DNA from: an uncultured bacterium
GTDB taxonomy: Bacteria; Patescibacteriota; Gracilibacteria; Absconditabacterales; Absconditicoccaceae
Assembly (NCBI GenBank): GCA_947170225.1
Contig: CAMVSQ010000001.1
Location: forward strand, 62,001 to 126,000
DNA length: 64,000 bases
Direction of reading: 5' to 3'
Of this stretch, positions 1 to 12,519 are shown piece after piece. A model generated the notes under the pieces. That model saw only the letters and a list, made by a program, of their open reading frames with translations. It did no database searches and was not told the DNA's origin. Numbering within the stretch: position 1 is the first letter of the stretch; each line of letters begins with the position of its first letter. A program made the position numbers and the translations under genes.

Positions 1-1
1 A

Positions 2-349
2 GTTGAGCGACCAATTTTGATGATGGGAATCTGGAGAGAAAAAGATGAAACAAATGAACTAATAAATCGCAGAATCAAAGAAATGATAAAATCATGACTT
101 GTAGATGAAGTCAGATGACTTTTGAAAAAATGATACTCCCCTACTTTACAATCTATGCAAGGAATTTGATATAAAGAGATTGTTGGATATTTGGAGTGAA
201 AATATGATTTGGATGAGATGGAAAAATTATTGCAACAAAATACTCAACACTTAGCAAAAAGGCAAAGAACTTGGTTTAGGAGGTATATTGCGGATGAAAG
301 AGAGAATCCAAAAAAAGGTGTAGTTTATAAGGTTTGGTATTTGGGTTAA
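2..349 (+). CDS. miaA: tRNA dimethylallyltransferase, 3' part
   Basis: The gene runs in from the left edge, so the start and the P-loop half are missing. The visible 115 residues are the C-terminal part of MiaA, which transfers dimethylallyl to A37 of tRNAs reading UNN codons. Diagnostic is the stretch around residues 45-85: SPTLQSMQGIGYKE, then a run ending in HLAKRQRTWFRR, typical of the MiaA C-terminus. Four glycines here are encoded by TGA, including one in QGIGYKE. The stop is TAA. The next gene downstream is convergent and ends only 2 bases away (352). Confidence 0.93.
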
Positions 350-351
350 AA

Positions 352-1674
352 TTATCATTTATATCTCAAAACTCAATTCCATCCAAAATTAGTTAACCAA
401 TTTGCACTAGTCTCTGCTATCTCATTTCCACTACTATCTCACGATTTTTTATCATAATTGGAACGAGCTCATACAAACTTTCAGTTTCAAGTATAAATTT
501 CTGTATGTCTTTCTCCATCTGCTCACTGATTTTTTAATACAATATCTCACCTTTTTAGATTGTTTGGATCATAAGGAGCAATCCATTCAAATCATAAGGC
601 TTCATACTCTTCTTTCATTGATTTAGTTCATAATTTATTTTGAATATTAAATCAAGCTTGTTTAAAAGCTGCATTTACTAGTCACGAGCAATCATACTGT
701 CAATTGTTTCATTTACTTCATCGTTCATATCCATGACAATTATTTTCTGCAATACTGATTGCTCGCTGTACTGCTTTTTCTACCTTAGGATTTTCTGCTA
801 TTTCTTGCGAATCTGGAACATATCATTTTGATTCATAAAAATGTACTTTTAATATTTTTTTAACTTTTATATAGTCTTCTAATTTTTTGGGTGAAGTATC
901 TAATTTTCAATTTACTCTGGTGTATGGATCTAATACATACCATTGTCCAGAATCATCTTTGAAAGCTGAGACTCTATGTCCATAATCAGATCACGATTCT
1001 GTATAAATGTCTGCATAATTTCATTTACTTCCTGATATAAAATCTTGCGTTTCTATTGCTTTCCGTCTCTTTTTTGGCTTATCATTGATTTTATCCTTTG
1101 GTAAGGTTCATACACAATCTTGTCATGGTTTTTCTCATGCATCGTAGGCATTTCACGATGGTAAAATAATTCCAAAATTTTTTCAATTTTCACGGGCTGT
1201 TTTTGAGCACCATGTAACTCAAGTTTGAGAATTTTTGTAATATGGACTTGATGAAATATTATTTATACTAAAACCACAAAAACTTTTTCATTGAAATTCT
1301 ACAAATTCATGTCAAGTATTTCAAGATTCTCAATTTTCTCAAGGTTGTGGTGAATATTCTCATTTATTTAATTCCTCCAAAAATGCTTGAAAATCTTTGA
1401 AATATGGGCAAGTAACGGATAATCTTAATTCTAATAGTTCCATTTTTACTTTGTCTCATCGTTTTAATTCTTTTTCTTTTGATTTTAGTTCTGCATATTT
1501 CAATAAAGCTTTGTCATTTTTCAATCGTTCAAAAAGGTGGAGTCCATCTTTGGTCTCTTTTTCTTCTTTTCAAATTAGAGAATTGAATTCAGATGTTATT
1601 GAATCAATGGATCACAAAACTGAATCTTTTTGTTTATTTTCTATATATTCTTTTATTTTTGCTTCTTTTTCCAT
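352..1674 (-). CDS. protein with two cysteine-peptidase-like domains (NlpC/P60-type C-terminus)
   Basis: 440 residues with many TGA glycines. Residues 1-90 are charged and probably coiled coil. Residues about 145-260 contain WCSKTAR (Cys156), YGHRVSAF (His233) and VLDPYTR (Asp249), an arrangement like papain/transglutaminase-fold catalytic triads. Residues about 320-440 are a clear NlpC/P60-like domain: YDCSGLV (Cys329), then KRGDIV and RHTEIYTG (His390). That family cleaves peptidoglycan stem peptides. I see no N-terminal signal peptide, so export is unclear. The ATG at 1674 is chosen because an in-frame stop lies upstream at 1729. It starts 23 bases after the stop of the giant membrane protein and is probably co-transcribed with it. 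The function of the first triad is inference. Confidence 0.8.
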
Positions 1675-1697
1675 TTGTAATATTTTTGTAATAAAAA

Positions 1698-4600
1698 TTA
1701 TATTGTAATTATTTTTCCTTTTTCAAACCTATATAAATGCTCTCATGCTCATTTTCGTCACGCTTTCCTTGCCTTAATAATTAAATGATATGGAAGTGCA
1801 ATATATCACTGTGATGGATTATGTGTTTTTATGTACTCTACAATTCATGTATTTAAATTACTTTTTCTCAATGAAATATAATCATCAATTATTTTCAGCA
1901 TTTTATTTCAGATTTCTTGATTAACTTGAGAACTTTCTGTAAACATTTTTCCACTTCATGATTTGTTTACATTTGCATTTATATATCTTCTCATTCTTTC
2001 TATTGTTTCCAATGAATTTAATTCCGAATCTGTAGCAAATTTATCATCTCTAGCCCAATCTTCGTTTATTGTTCGATATTGTTTTTTGATATCGAAATAA
2101 AATCAATTTACATCTTTTTGGGATTCATTGAAGAAATATTTTAATTCTTCTAGTGAATTTTTTCCATCATAATTGAGAAGTTTGGCACATTCGTACAAAA
2201 TATCTTGTCCCAAAATACCAGAAATTCAATATTTGTCCAAAATTTCTTCGTCCGATAATCTTTGATAGTTTTTAGCTTCGTTTGAGTCCAAAACTGTAGG
2301 GATTAAAGCAAAATGAGACAATAAATTGTGAATTGGATTGTAGTCAATGTTTTCTGGGTCTATATTTATATATGGATATGAAGTAATTGGTTTTCACATC
2401 ATTTTGTAATTCATGTATTGCTCAAAATAATTGCAAGAATTGATAAGGTTTTGTTGATCTTCATCTCCAAATTGTATTAGCATAGATTTGTAATATGGTA
2501 ATTCTGCATACATTTGAAATAATGAAGTTTGATTTTCTTCATAAAGTTTTTCTAGTTTGGCAAAATTTCACTCATTTCACTCTTTCAGTTTTTTTAGCGT
2601 AAATTCTCTGTATTTGTCCGGAGTTTTTTCTCATGTATAAGAATCATCCATCTCCATAACATAGTTTATGGTCGATTTTTCCAAAAGAGATTCAATCTCT
2701 GATATAGCTTGATTTTCTTCATGCTTGTCTTTTTTTACAAGTGGTTTGTTTTGATCAAGGTAATTTGTTTTGAAATAATTAAACCTTTTTTCCACTATAT
2801 CTTCCACATTTTGTTTTAATATCCTGATTGCTTCTACTAATTCTGGATCTTTGATAACTTCTGGATCATTTAAATCTGCTCATGCAAGAGGATTTTTTTG
2901 TAATTCTTCCATTTTTATCAAAGCTTTTAGTGCTTCTGCTTTGGTTTTTGGCGAGCCAAGTTGTTTTTTTGTTTCCGATCCAAACATATCCATCTTGTCA
3001 AACCATGTACGAGAAAGTCCCTGATCTCGAGAGTCTATAGAAGTCAATTCTTGTTTTGTGGCAGCAATTCATTTAGATAAGAAATCTGCCTGATTTTGTT
3101 TAAATTTTTCTATATCTTTGTAATATTTATTTCATACTTCCATAACAGCCATAGAAGCAAACAAAACTCAACCAGCAATCCATCAATATCATGGAATTAG
3201 CATACAAGCTCATGCTACTGCTCCAATTCCTCACATTGCCAAATCGAAATAAGATTGCGATTCTTTCCATTCTCATCTCTCTTGATTTATCTTTTTTATT
3301 TCTTGTACTTCATTAAATTGAGAATAAAAATTGTATCAAACAAATGCAAAATCTGCAACTATAAAGGCTCTTCATGTTATCCTTCATACTTGTTTTATGA
3401 TTGGATTTGAAAGAAGTTTTTGCATACCTTTTACAGTATTGAATCATGCTCAATAATTTACGATATCATTGATTCTTTTTGCATTTCATGATTTTGCAAT
3501 TTTTAAAAGTACAGCATCATCTATATGATTTACTACAATTCACTGTTGTCTCAAAATATCTTTTACATTATCTAGTGTATTGGCTGATTTAAGGGCTTTT
3601 GTCAGGTCTTTTGCCATATCCACATTTCTGAGCATAGAACTCAATCTGGACAATTCGTGCATTCATTGTGTACTAAGTTTGGCAAATGCGGTTTCTTTTC
3701 CAAAAAGTGACATGTTTTTGACTGCTTTCATTCACTCTGGAGTGATTGTTTTTCCAAAATCGTCCATAGCTGTGGCTTTTGAAACTAAACTTTTTTTAAA
3801 TGGATTAAATTTGGGATTATTTGCCATTTTTTTCAAACGATTGGCCATTTTTGCACAATTTGCTTTTGTGGATTCTGCCAATTTAGACCATTTACTTGAA
3901 TTCAATGATAATCTTTCCACATTTTCTATAGCAAAACCTTCATTTTTAATTTTTGCAATATTCTTCATTGAATTACGTACAAATAAATTAACATTTGATC
4001 CAATTTTACCTTCATTTTTTGCCCTAATAATAAATGATTCAAACATTCTCATATTAAGTGAATCTAATTGGCCTACTTCACTTGCATATCTTGCTAAATA
4101 TTTTCCATATTCTTCTGCTTTCATAAATTTTCATGATTTCAAAAGCTCAGTTATATCGGATCAAACACCAATTTTTGCAATATTTTCAGCTTGATCTAAT
4201 GATTTAACCGATCTCATCATTGACTGCATCACTGTTTTTTGTGTTCAAGCTGGGAGATTATCCACTCTGGTGGCGATATTTTCTAATCTTGCCAATGCAT
4301 TTGTATCAATTTTGAATAATTTTTTACTGCGATCTAAGTGAAACCAATCAGTTGGAGTTCTCCGAGAAGTATATTTGTTCCAATCATATTTGTATTTCAT
4401 TAATTTTTTATAAATATTTGGATTATCTCAGAATTTATCTACAATATTTACTAATCTGCTTGCTTCACCGTCAGGCAAATTAAACATCCTTTTCATTAAA
4501 TCTACTTTGTTTTGTATTGTTGCTGAATTTGGAGCAAGTGATACTTTAAATTTATTTTTGCTAGCAATTTTTACCGCTCTGTTTAATGAAACATCTCATC

Positions 4601-6947
4601 TTGCTATGGCAATTCTTAAAGTATCCTCTGTATAGGCTCTTGCTGGTGCAATTCATCACAAATTTGCCCTAATTGCATTTCATGTCACTCTTCCTATGAC
4701 AAATGCACCAAGTTTAGCTGATGGTTTAACTACACCTTTCCAAAGCACTTTTACAGTTGGACTTGATGCCAATCTTCCGTGTACTCATTGGGTCACAAAT
4801 CTTATAGGGTATGTCAGTAAATCTATTGAAACTAATCATCCTACAATTTTACCTCAAGCCTTCATCTTGTCTCGCATATCTCATTTAATTAATACTTTTA
4901 CTTCTCTTGCTGTTTCTTTTCAACTATAATACACTTTATCTACCCATCTCAAAACAACATTTCAATTTTCATCTCTAGATTCAGACAGATTTATACTTTG
5001 AGATAACAAAGATTTTTGAAATTTATAATAATCATTTATAGAACTTTCAAAATTTTCCAAATCATGTTCTGTTAATGTTCATTTTTCACTTCTTTCTCTA
5101 ATATTATTTAAATCTTTTTTATATACAGATATAGCCTCATCATATCATCATGTAGCTAAAATTTTTTCTAGGGTATCTTCATCTAAATCAAACATTTCAA
5201 GTATTGGCAAGTATTTATTCCATCGGCTCTTACGACCAAATCACTCAATTTCTTCTTCAAAATCCTCACATAGATTGTTTAATTTTTTTTGTGCTTTTTC
5301 GGACAGTTTTCAATTGTTCAGCTCATTTTTTATATCATCCAATATTGATTCGTCGTCATCATCTTCTATATTTAGCAAATCTTTTCTGCGTTTGTCTACT
5401 TTTTCCATAGATTTTTTCATTTGCAAATCTAGTTCTCCATTTAATAAATTTCTTTCTTGTAAATACACAGTTGCATCTTTTATGTTTAGTTTCATAAATT
5501 TGGAAACTTCTGGCTTTATGTATTGATTGTATCGTTCGTCGTTTTGCAAATAGTCTGCAATTTCTTCAACTTTTTCGTCGTCAGACAATGTAGCAAATTT
5601 TGGATTTTGTTTTGTGAGTTCTTGTTCTGCCAATTGTGATTCCAATGCTCACTTTCTGCTTTGATAGTATGACATCACAGTAATTGACTTCCTAAAGATT
5701 GTCCTCAGTTGCTCTTCTAGTCATTCAATTGATTTTAGTTTTTCTATTAGTTTATCTCGTCATTCATCCAAATTTAATAAATCAAAAGTTAGTCAATTTA
5801 CCACTCATACCAAAGGTGTCAATAAGGTTTTTAGTCAATCTACTCACCAATCTTTGAGTTTATTTCGAGCAATATGTCATTCGGTTCAAATAATTTCATA
5901 GTAAAATGAAGTTTCGGACAGCATTTTGTCCAAACTAGCATATCTATTTGAAAGGATAAATGGCACTAATCATTTTTTGTCTGAATCAAATTTGGAATCT
6001 CACATCATATCCTCTACCTGCTGAGATCCATTTTGATCTCATGTGATATTTGCCATGTATTCATTGATAGCATCTGCACTGGAATTGTAAATTTCTTTAT
6101 CTTCTTGTGATAAATTTTCAAATGCTTTTTCACTTTTTTCTATTTTCGAACCTGGTGTGGTACTTGGTCAGTCTTTTTTTTCTTTTGAAAATGAATTGTG
6201 TCATGTAATTAACCATTTTCATACATAGTAAATTGATGTTCAAATCAAAGATCGTTTTAAGGCTTTTCCATACCGTCTATCTCGAAATGGCTTTTTGCTG
6301 TTTTCTGCTCTTTTTCTTTGTTTTAGAGCTTGTCTGGCTCTCCTTTTTTCTTTTCTGCTCATTTTTGAGTATCAAGGGATCTCTGATTCATAATCTTTTC
6401 CACCAAAAATTCTTTTCCCTAGTTTCCATACTCATGCTACTGCTCATATACCTCACAATGCACGCAAAATATTTGTTCATGTATGTTCTTTTCGTTCTTG
6501 TTTGCTTGTCAGAGATTCTCGCTGTCTTCATAACCAGTTTTTTTCTGTTCAATTTGTTTTGGCTCATTTTTTTTCTCATTGCTCTGGAGCTTGATTTTGT
6601 GTAACGGTTTGATTTAATTCGTTTATTGCTAGCTTTGTTTGTGCTTCAATTTGTTTTTTCAAAGATTCTTTTTGCGATTTCAAAATATCTACTTTTGATT
6701 TTAGATCGTTTAATTCTTTTTGGTCTATAGAAACGGCTCCAGATATTTCTAAATTAGCTAAATCCTCTGAATATTCCAAAAGTGCTGTTTCTATCTCTGA
6801 TAACTTTTGGGCCTGTTCTTGCAGAGACAAACTATTTAATCAATTTTTTAGTTGATCTAATTCGTTGTTTGTTTCTTGTATTTTTTTTGATAATTCGTCC
6901 AAAGAAACTTGTTCTTTGATTTCTGGATTTTGTGAATTGTCTGGCAT
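1698..6947 (-). CDS. giant membrane/coiled-coil protein, unknown
   Basis: A single open frame of 1749 residues when TGA is read as Gly; I scanned the whole span for in-frame TAA/TAG and found none. I do not recognise the family. Residues 1-130 are Glu/Lys/Gln-rich coiled coil. Glycine-rich hydrophobic segments lie near residues 156-175 (ALGGIGAVAGVW), 233-250 and 1237-1262 (AMGGIGAVAGACML), so it is probably membrane-anchored. Much of the rest is charged and helical, with basic stretches near residues 195-230. The next gene on the strand carries NlpC/P60-like peptidase domains, suggesting an envelope or surface role. Giant surface proteins are common in CPR bacteria, and a tape-measure-like role is also conceivable, but neither is shown. 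Confidence 0.8.
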
Positions 6948-7060
6948 TCGTTTTTTGATAAAAAATAAAGTACAAATATATTGTACTCTTTTTTTATAAA
7001 TATTGCAAAAAATGTATTTCTATGACTCAAATATTGATTGACTTTATAAAAAAATATTAT

Positions 7061-8257
7061 TTAATTTGTAATTTTGGCTAGCACTTTAAAAAATTGGTCT
7101 ATATCAGAAATGTCATTGTAAATATAGGCACTCATCCTACATGTTCATGGAATATTTAAACTTTTGTGAATTGGGTAAGCACAATGTCATCAGCAACGAA
7201 TTGCTATATTTTGCTCTGCAAAAATTTCTCAAATATTGTTGAAATTTTTGTTTTGTGGTAGAAAAAATGAAAATACTGCCACTCTATCGCTCGTTTTTGG
7301 TCAGATTAGCTGTACTTTTTCAGTTAATTTTTCAAATTTTGGTAAGCAATAATTTACTATTTCTTGTTCGTGATTTCGTATGGTTTGAATTCATCAAATT
7401 GATTCTATATATTCTAATGATTTCAAAAGACTAACCGCTCAAATAATATTTGGAGTTCATGCTTCAAATTTTGAGTTTGTGCTTGGCAATTCATAAAAAT
7501 CTACATCTAAATCTTTGATTGCTCATCATCACGAAATCATTGGAGTCAATTCTTTTATCCAATCTTTTTTGAGATAAATTCAGCCAATTCCAGTATAGGA
7601 CATGGCTTTGTGTCAAGTGAAGACAAAACAGTCACATCCAATTGTTTGGACATCTATTGGCATATTTGGAAAAGATTGGGACCCGTCGACGATAAAAAAA
7701 GTTTGTGGACGAATCAATGTTTTTATTTTTTGGACATCGTAAATTTTTCCAGTCACATTTGATACATGTCATATTGAGACTACTTTTACCGTTTCATCAT
7801 ATTTTTGGAAAAAATCTTGCCAATCAATTTCAAAATTTTGATCAATTGACAAATATTTGACTTGAAATCAGTATTCCTCTGCTAATAGTTTCCAAGGCAT
7901 GACATTTGCATGATGTTCTCGAATACCAAGCAATACAGAATCTCACTTTCACAAAAATTTTGATTTACATAGTGATTGTGCGATTAAATTGATTGAATAT
8001 GTCGAATTGTACGAATAAATTATTTCTGAAGCTTTACAATTTAAAAATTCACCAAGCTTTTTTTTGGAGTCAAAATAAATTTCTTCGGATTTTTCGGATA
8101 AATCATAAGATCATCTATGTATATTTGCATAGAAATTGGAAACAAATTCTGAAACTCCATCTATGACCATTTGGGGCTTTTGAGTACTTGCTCAGTTATC
8201 TAAATAAACTAATCATGGATTGTGTTGAAATATCGGAAAGTCTTTTTTGTAATTCAT
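7061..8257 (-). CDS. sufS: cysteine desulfurase (SufS type)
   Basis: 398 residues, the usual size for the PLP-dependent class V aminotransferase-fold desulfurases that remove sulfur from cysteine for Fe-S clusters and thio-modifications. Near the N-terminus YLDNGASTQKP is the SufS substrate-binding motif. Lys217 in FTGHKAMSYTG is the PLP Schiff-base lysine, and Cys359 in RCGGHCA is the persulfide cysteine. Many glycines, including GGG runs, are TGA. No sufBCD or sufU genes are in the window, so the acceptor is not visible. It is 22 bases downstream of the ftsQ-like gene on the same strand and probably shares a transcript with it. Confidence 0.93.
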
Positions 8258-8279
8258 AGGAAATTTTTGGGAGATAAAG

Positions 8280-9128
8280 TTATTTATTTACAATTATTTT
8301 GTCTCATTGCAGCGATCACAAATCAATAGTTTTGAGTGAATAAAAATCACTGTAGTATTGCTTGATTAGATTAAAATTTTCTATTTGTCAGGTCAATGAA
8401 TTTTGATTATTTATATATACTCTCAAATCTGAATCCAAAAATACCACAGTCATGGCAGATCATGGCAGATAAACAATCCTCTTGTAATTTGGAAAACTTT
8501 CTGCAAAAAAGTGCATATCATGGATAAATTTTTCTTGGCTAATTTCATGGAAAAGTCAAAATAAAGTATCGATTCCACTAGCATATTGTGGCAATTCTGC
8601 ATAAAAAATATTGTCTCAAATCGTATTTCAGCTATAAATTTCAAAATTATAATCTCACATGATAGCAAAACGCCTATCTCAAAGTTTGATGATGATATCT
8701 GGTGTATAAAAATCTATCCAAACTGTGGCAGAATATGGTCCAGAATTGACTATTTTCAAATTTTTTACCATAGGAAATTCGGATTTGATTTGAGACAAAA
8801 GGGATTTTCTTCTCATTTTTGCCACAACATAAAAATTTTCTCATTTCACTTTTTTGGATATGAAGCTATACAAGTTTGGGTCATCAAATTTTTCTACACT
8901 TTCTTTGCTATAAGATAAGTTTTGGATGTAATTTTCTTTTTTAAAAAATGTATTTTTTATGACAAAAAATATTCAATACGAAAAAATAATGGTCAAAACT
9001 ACTATCCAAAAACTTTTTACAGAAAAATTGATTTTAGGGTATACGAGTTTGACTTTCCTAAAAGTATTTTTCAAAGTATGTTGAGATTTCTTTTTAAATG
9101 GTCTTTGTTTGACCAATCAGGAAGCCAT
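8280..9128 (-). CDS. ftsQ: FtsQ-like cell-division protein
   Basis: 282 residues: a basic cytoplasmic N-terminus, one membrane helix at about residues 42-60 (FWIVVLTIIFSYGIFFVI), then an extracytoplasmic part. The first block after the helix resembles a POTRA domain, and the C-terminus ends in a YYSDFYSLKTIDLG segment typical of FtsQ, which bridges FtsB/FtsL and the divisome. Similarity is at the level of layout and short motifs, so the call is moderate. The ATG at 9128 follows the stop of the DUF212 gene by 8 bases, and sufS follows downstream. The three genes look like one operon. Confidence 0.68.
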
Positions 9129-9136
9129 AATGTTTT

Positions 9137-9640
9137 TTATTTTAAAATAAGATAATAGTAAAGCACAAATGTCAAAATAAATGACAAAATTATCCCTCAA
9201 ATCACTTCTACAGGTGTATGTCATAGTCTCTCTTTGAGAGGTAATTTTCATTCATGTGTCATATTTCATAGCAAAGCAACGCTCAAACTTGAACGGATTT
9301 CATTTATACATTTTGCTTGTTTTCACGATTCTAGTCTGATATTCATGGCGTCGTATGCTACCAATGATGCAAATGCAAAGCATACAGCAAATAGTAAACT
9401 ATCAAATCACTGGCTAAGTCGTACCATAGTGGTGACGCTGGTAGCTAGTCCAGAATGGAAAGATGGAAATCATCATGCAGCAAAAACACTTGTATAGCTA
9501 AATTTTTTTATCTTGATTGAATCAATTATCACTTTTAGTATCTGGATAGTAAATCATACTACTACGAGTATAAGTACAGGATTTCGCTTGATACCATCAG
9601 AAAAGTATTGAGATAAACTTTGGCTAATAAAATTGAACAT
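9137..9640 (-). CDS. DUF212 / divergent PAP2 family membrane protein
   Basis: 167 residues with about four membrane segments. The motifs GGFPSFHSG near residue 55, AYDAMNIRLE in the middle and LGHTPVEVIGG near the end are the three phosphatase-superfamily signatures of the DUF212 (YuiD-like) group, related to acid phosphatase/PAP2 enzymes. The substrate is unknown; a lipid or undecaprenyl phosphate is only a guess. Glycines in both conserved GG pairs are TGA-encoded. It is the first gene of a minus-strand run with ftsQ and sufS. Confidence 0.82.
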
Positions 9641-9844
9641 AAGAAAAAAATATTAGATAAATATCTAGTGTCTCTTGTAGTGAAATTTTTGATTGTTTCA
9701 ATATGAAATATGAAGATTGTAGATATTTTTTTTCATCTCTTGCAACTTTGATGAAATTTTGTATAAAAAATTTGTATTTATATATGTAAGTATAAATTTA
9801 TGTGAAATTGGCTAAAAAATCTTTTTAAACCTAGAGTAGAACCA

Positions 9845-10927
9845 ATGAATAGGATTTTTGTCCATTCAAAAAACATTTTGCACAATTTTGAATATATTCA
9901 AAGTTTGCAGCCAAATGCTTCTATTTTCCCAGTTTTGAAATCAAATGCTTATGGGCATGGGCTGGAATTGGTGACCAAAATTTTGAATAAAACAGATGCA
10001 CCTTATTTGGTGGTGGATAGCTTCCCAGAATATCAAATTGTAAAAAAATACTCCAAAAAAAATATTTTGCTTTTGTGAGAGACGTTGAACAAAAATTACA
10101 AAAAATTTAAATTTTCTAGGACTACATTTTGTGTATACAATATAGAGACAGTAAACTATTTGGCCAAATTAAATAAACATATCAAAATTCATTTATTTGT
10201 GGATACTGGGATGCACAGAGAATGACTGACTGAACAAGATTTGGTAAATGTCTTGGAATTTTTGAAAGATTATCCAAAAATTGAAATTGAATGAGTTTTG
10301 TCTCATTTTTTTGATGCTGACAAAAGTGGAAATAATGGGATGAAATTGCAGATTGAAAAATTTAAAGAAATGTACCATATTATCGTAGATTACTGATATA
10401 CTCCAAAATGGAAACACATAGGAAGTAGTGCTTGACTTGTAAAAATGGATGACAAATTTTTTAATGCATATAGACCGTGATTGTATTTATACTGATATAG
10501 TAATTTATCTCACGAAGATGAAGCATACGAACTGACAAAGAAATTGGAGCCAGCATTGAGCATTTCATCTAGGATAATTTCTTTGCGTTATATACATCAG
10601 TGAGATGGTGTAAGCTATGATAAAACTTGGAAAACAGATGCTGATACTACGATCGCTACGATTCCTTTTGGTTATTTTGAGTGATTGCCAAAATCTGCTA
10701 GCAACAAAATTGTATTTAGATATGCAAAACAAGATATTTGGCAGGTGGGAAATATTTGTATGAATTTGTGCTGTGCCAAAGTGGATGAATGAAAATTATT
10801 TGACCAGGTGGAGATAATTGGACTAAAGTGACAAAATACTATTGTGGAATTAGCAAAAGCATCATGAAAGTCAGTTTACGAGATTTTGGTCTGATTTGAT
10901 AGAAATATCAGAAGAGAGATAGTATAA
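9845..10927 (+). CDS. alr: alanine racemase
   Basis: 360 residues, matching the PLP enzyme that makes D-alanine for peptidoglycan. PVLKSNAYGHG near the N-terminus carries the PLP lysine (Lys32). The mid-region HLFVDTGMHREGL and HIGSSAG and the late TIPFGYFEGLP are family signatures. The end of the frame is TAA at 10925. Upstream is about 200 bases of AT-rich spacer with no obvious hairpin. Downstream, 10 bases after the stop, begins a palindromic repeat, then thyA. Together with murD2 and murL it supplies D-amino acids for the wall. Confidence 0.94.
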
Positions 10928-10937
10928 TGAAGCAGAT

Positions 10938-10998
10938 GTCATTCTGAACGAAGTGAAGAATCTATTTTAAGATTCTTCGGCTAATGCCTCAGAATGAC
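10938..10998. repeat. palindromic repeat, family A copy 1
   Basis: Imperfect inverted repeat GTCATTCTGAAC ... AGAATCT / AGATTCT ... CAGAATGAC. The same ends recur at 28559, 54009 and 54951. It lies between alr and thyA. Confidence 0.85.
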
Positions 10999-11036
10999 AC
11001 TAACATTAAATTTTTAATTATTAATTCTTAATTACT

Positions 11037-11864
11037 ATGAAACAGTACTTAGATTTACTACAGACGATATTGGATAAAGGTGTAAAAAAATGAGATCGTA
11101 CAGGGACGGGAACTATCAGCTATTTTGGTTATCAAATGAGGTTTAATTTAGCTGAAGGATTCCCTCTTTTGACTACAAAAAAAATGCATTTAAAATCAAT
11201 TATTTATGAATTGTTATGGTTTTTAAATTGAGATACAAATATAAAGTATTTACAAGATCATGGAGTCAGGATCTGGAATGAACGAGCAAATGAAAATTGA
11301 GATCTTTGACCAGTTTATGGTGCTCAACGGCGTAACTGGAATAACGAAGGTATCGACCAGATTTCACAAGTAATAAAAAGCATTAAGGAGAATCCAAACA
11401 GTCGTCGTCATATTGTTTCAGCATGGAATCCGAGTGTTTTACCAGATGAACACGAAAAGAATTTTGCTACAAATGTAGCCAACGGTAAAGCTGCGCTTCC
11501 ACCGTGCCATGCAATGTTCCAATTTTATGTAGCTGATGACAAGCTATCTTGTCAGCTATACCAACGCAGTGCTGATTCGTTTTTATGAGTACCTTTTAAT
11601 ATCGCATCTTATGCTCTCCTCACAATGATGATGGCTCAAGTCTGTGATTTACAACTTGGTGAATTTGTCCATACGTTATGAGATGCTCATATCTATTTAA
11701 ATCATTTAGATCAAATACACGAACAGCTTTCTCGTCCACCATACCACTTACCAACCATGAAAATAAATCCAAATGTAAAATCTATTTTTGATTTCCAATA
11801 TGAAGATTTCACTTTGGAAAATTACGAATGTCACCCTGCAATAAAATGAGAAATTTCTGTATAA
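11037..11864 (+). CDS. thyA: thymidylate synthase
   Basis: 275 residues, the classical folate-dependent ThyA (dUMP + methylene-THF to dTMP + DHF). It shows the LLTTKKMH segment near residue 50, VYGAQRRNW, the catalytic cysteine Cys157 in [11 protein letters not shown], and the QRSADSF/FNIASYA block. Codon use is slightly less AT-rich than its neighbours (several CGT), but glycines such as LNGDTNI and FLGVPFN are TGA, so it is adapted to the host code. folA follows 107 bases downstream, a functional pair that recycles DHF. Confidence 0.96.
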
Positions 11865-11881
11865 AATTAGCTAATAGCTTG

Positions 11882-11972
11882 TAGCTGATAGCCAATAGCA
11901 AGGAAATCTTTTGCCATTAGCCATTGGCTATTATCTATCAGCTAAAAATTTTTATTTCATAAAAATTTTTAA
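11882..11972 (+). repeat. 5'-leader repeat element (family B variant) before folA
   Basis: An imperfect palindrome built from AGCTGATAGCCAATAG and CTATTATCTATCAGCT (11882-11944) is followed at once by an AT hairpin (AAAAATTTTT ... AAAAATTTTT) ending at the folA ATG. The same design, with near-identical bases around AGCTAAAAATTTT, precedes lexA. Confidence 0.75.
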
Positions 11973-12469
11973 TGATATCTATTATCGTAGCTATAGATGA
12001 AAACAATGGGATTTGAGCGAATAATCAACTACTCTGCCATCTTTGAGACGATTTAAAATATTTCAAAAAAATAACTGATTGACACACAGTGATAATGTGA
12101 AGGAATACATTTTTATCATTACCAAATGGAGCTTTGCCAAATCGTAAAAATATAGTTTTGAGTCAATCAAATGATAATTTTGAAAATTGTATAAATTGTG
12201 GTTCTATCGATGAATGTTTAAACTTGCAAGAACTGGAAAATTGAGAAGAAGTTTTTGTGATATGATGAGCATCTATATACAAAGCTTTTTTTGATATCGC
12301 AGATAAGCTTTATATCACACTCATTCATCATAAATTTGAAGATGCTGATGTATTTTTCCCTGAGATTAAAGAAGAGATTTGGAAACTAATATCACAGTGA
12401 GATAGACACGAAGCAGATGAAAAAAATGAATATTCATTTACTTTCAAAGTCTATGAGAGAAAAAAATAA
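11972..12469 (+). CDS. folA: dihydrofolate reductase
   Basis: 165 residues, normal for DHFR, which reduces DHF to THF with NADPH. IIVAIDENNGIG at the start, LLCHLGDDLKYFKKIT, VIMGRNTFLSLP and VFVIGGASIYKAF are the substrate- and cofactor-binding motifs in the expected order. GRNT and the GG of IGGAS use TGA for glycine. It sits behind the leader element described for 11882-11972 and ahead of a strong terminator at 12490. Confidence 0.94.
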
Positions 12470-12489
12470 ATGAATTTAAAATTTAAAAG

Positions 12490-12519
12490 AAAATCTGGCT
12501 CATTCACCAGATTTTTTTT
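12490..12519. terminator. bidirectional hairpin terminator
   Basis: Stem AATCTGG / CCAGATT with an 8-base loop, then T8 on the plus strand; on the minus strand it ends in TTTTCTTTT. It serves folA (+) and the small gene at 12500 (-). The TGA that ends the minus-strand frame lies in the loop. Confidence 0.85.

Noticed and set aside
3580-4194. 204-residue plus-strand ORF (also 1397-1708, 6233-6604)
   Set aside because: Low-complexity shadows antisense to the giant minus-strand gene and its neighbour, which stay open in frame with TGA as Gly across the span; no start context or family signal.
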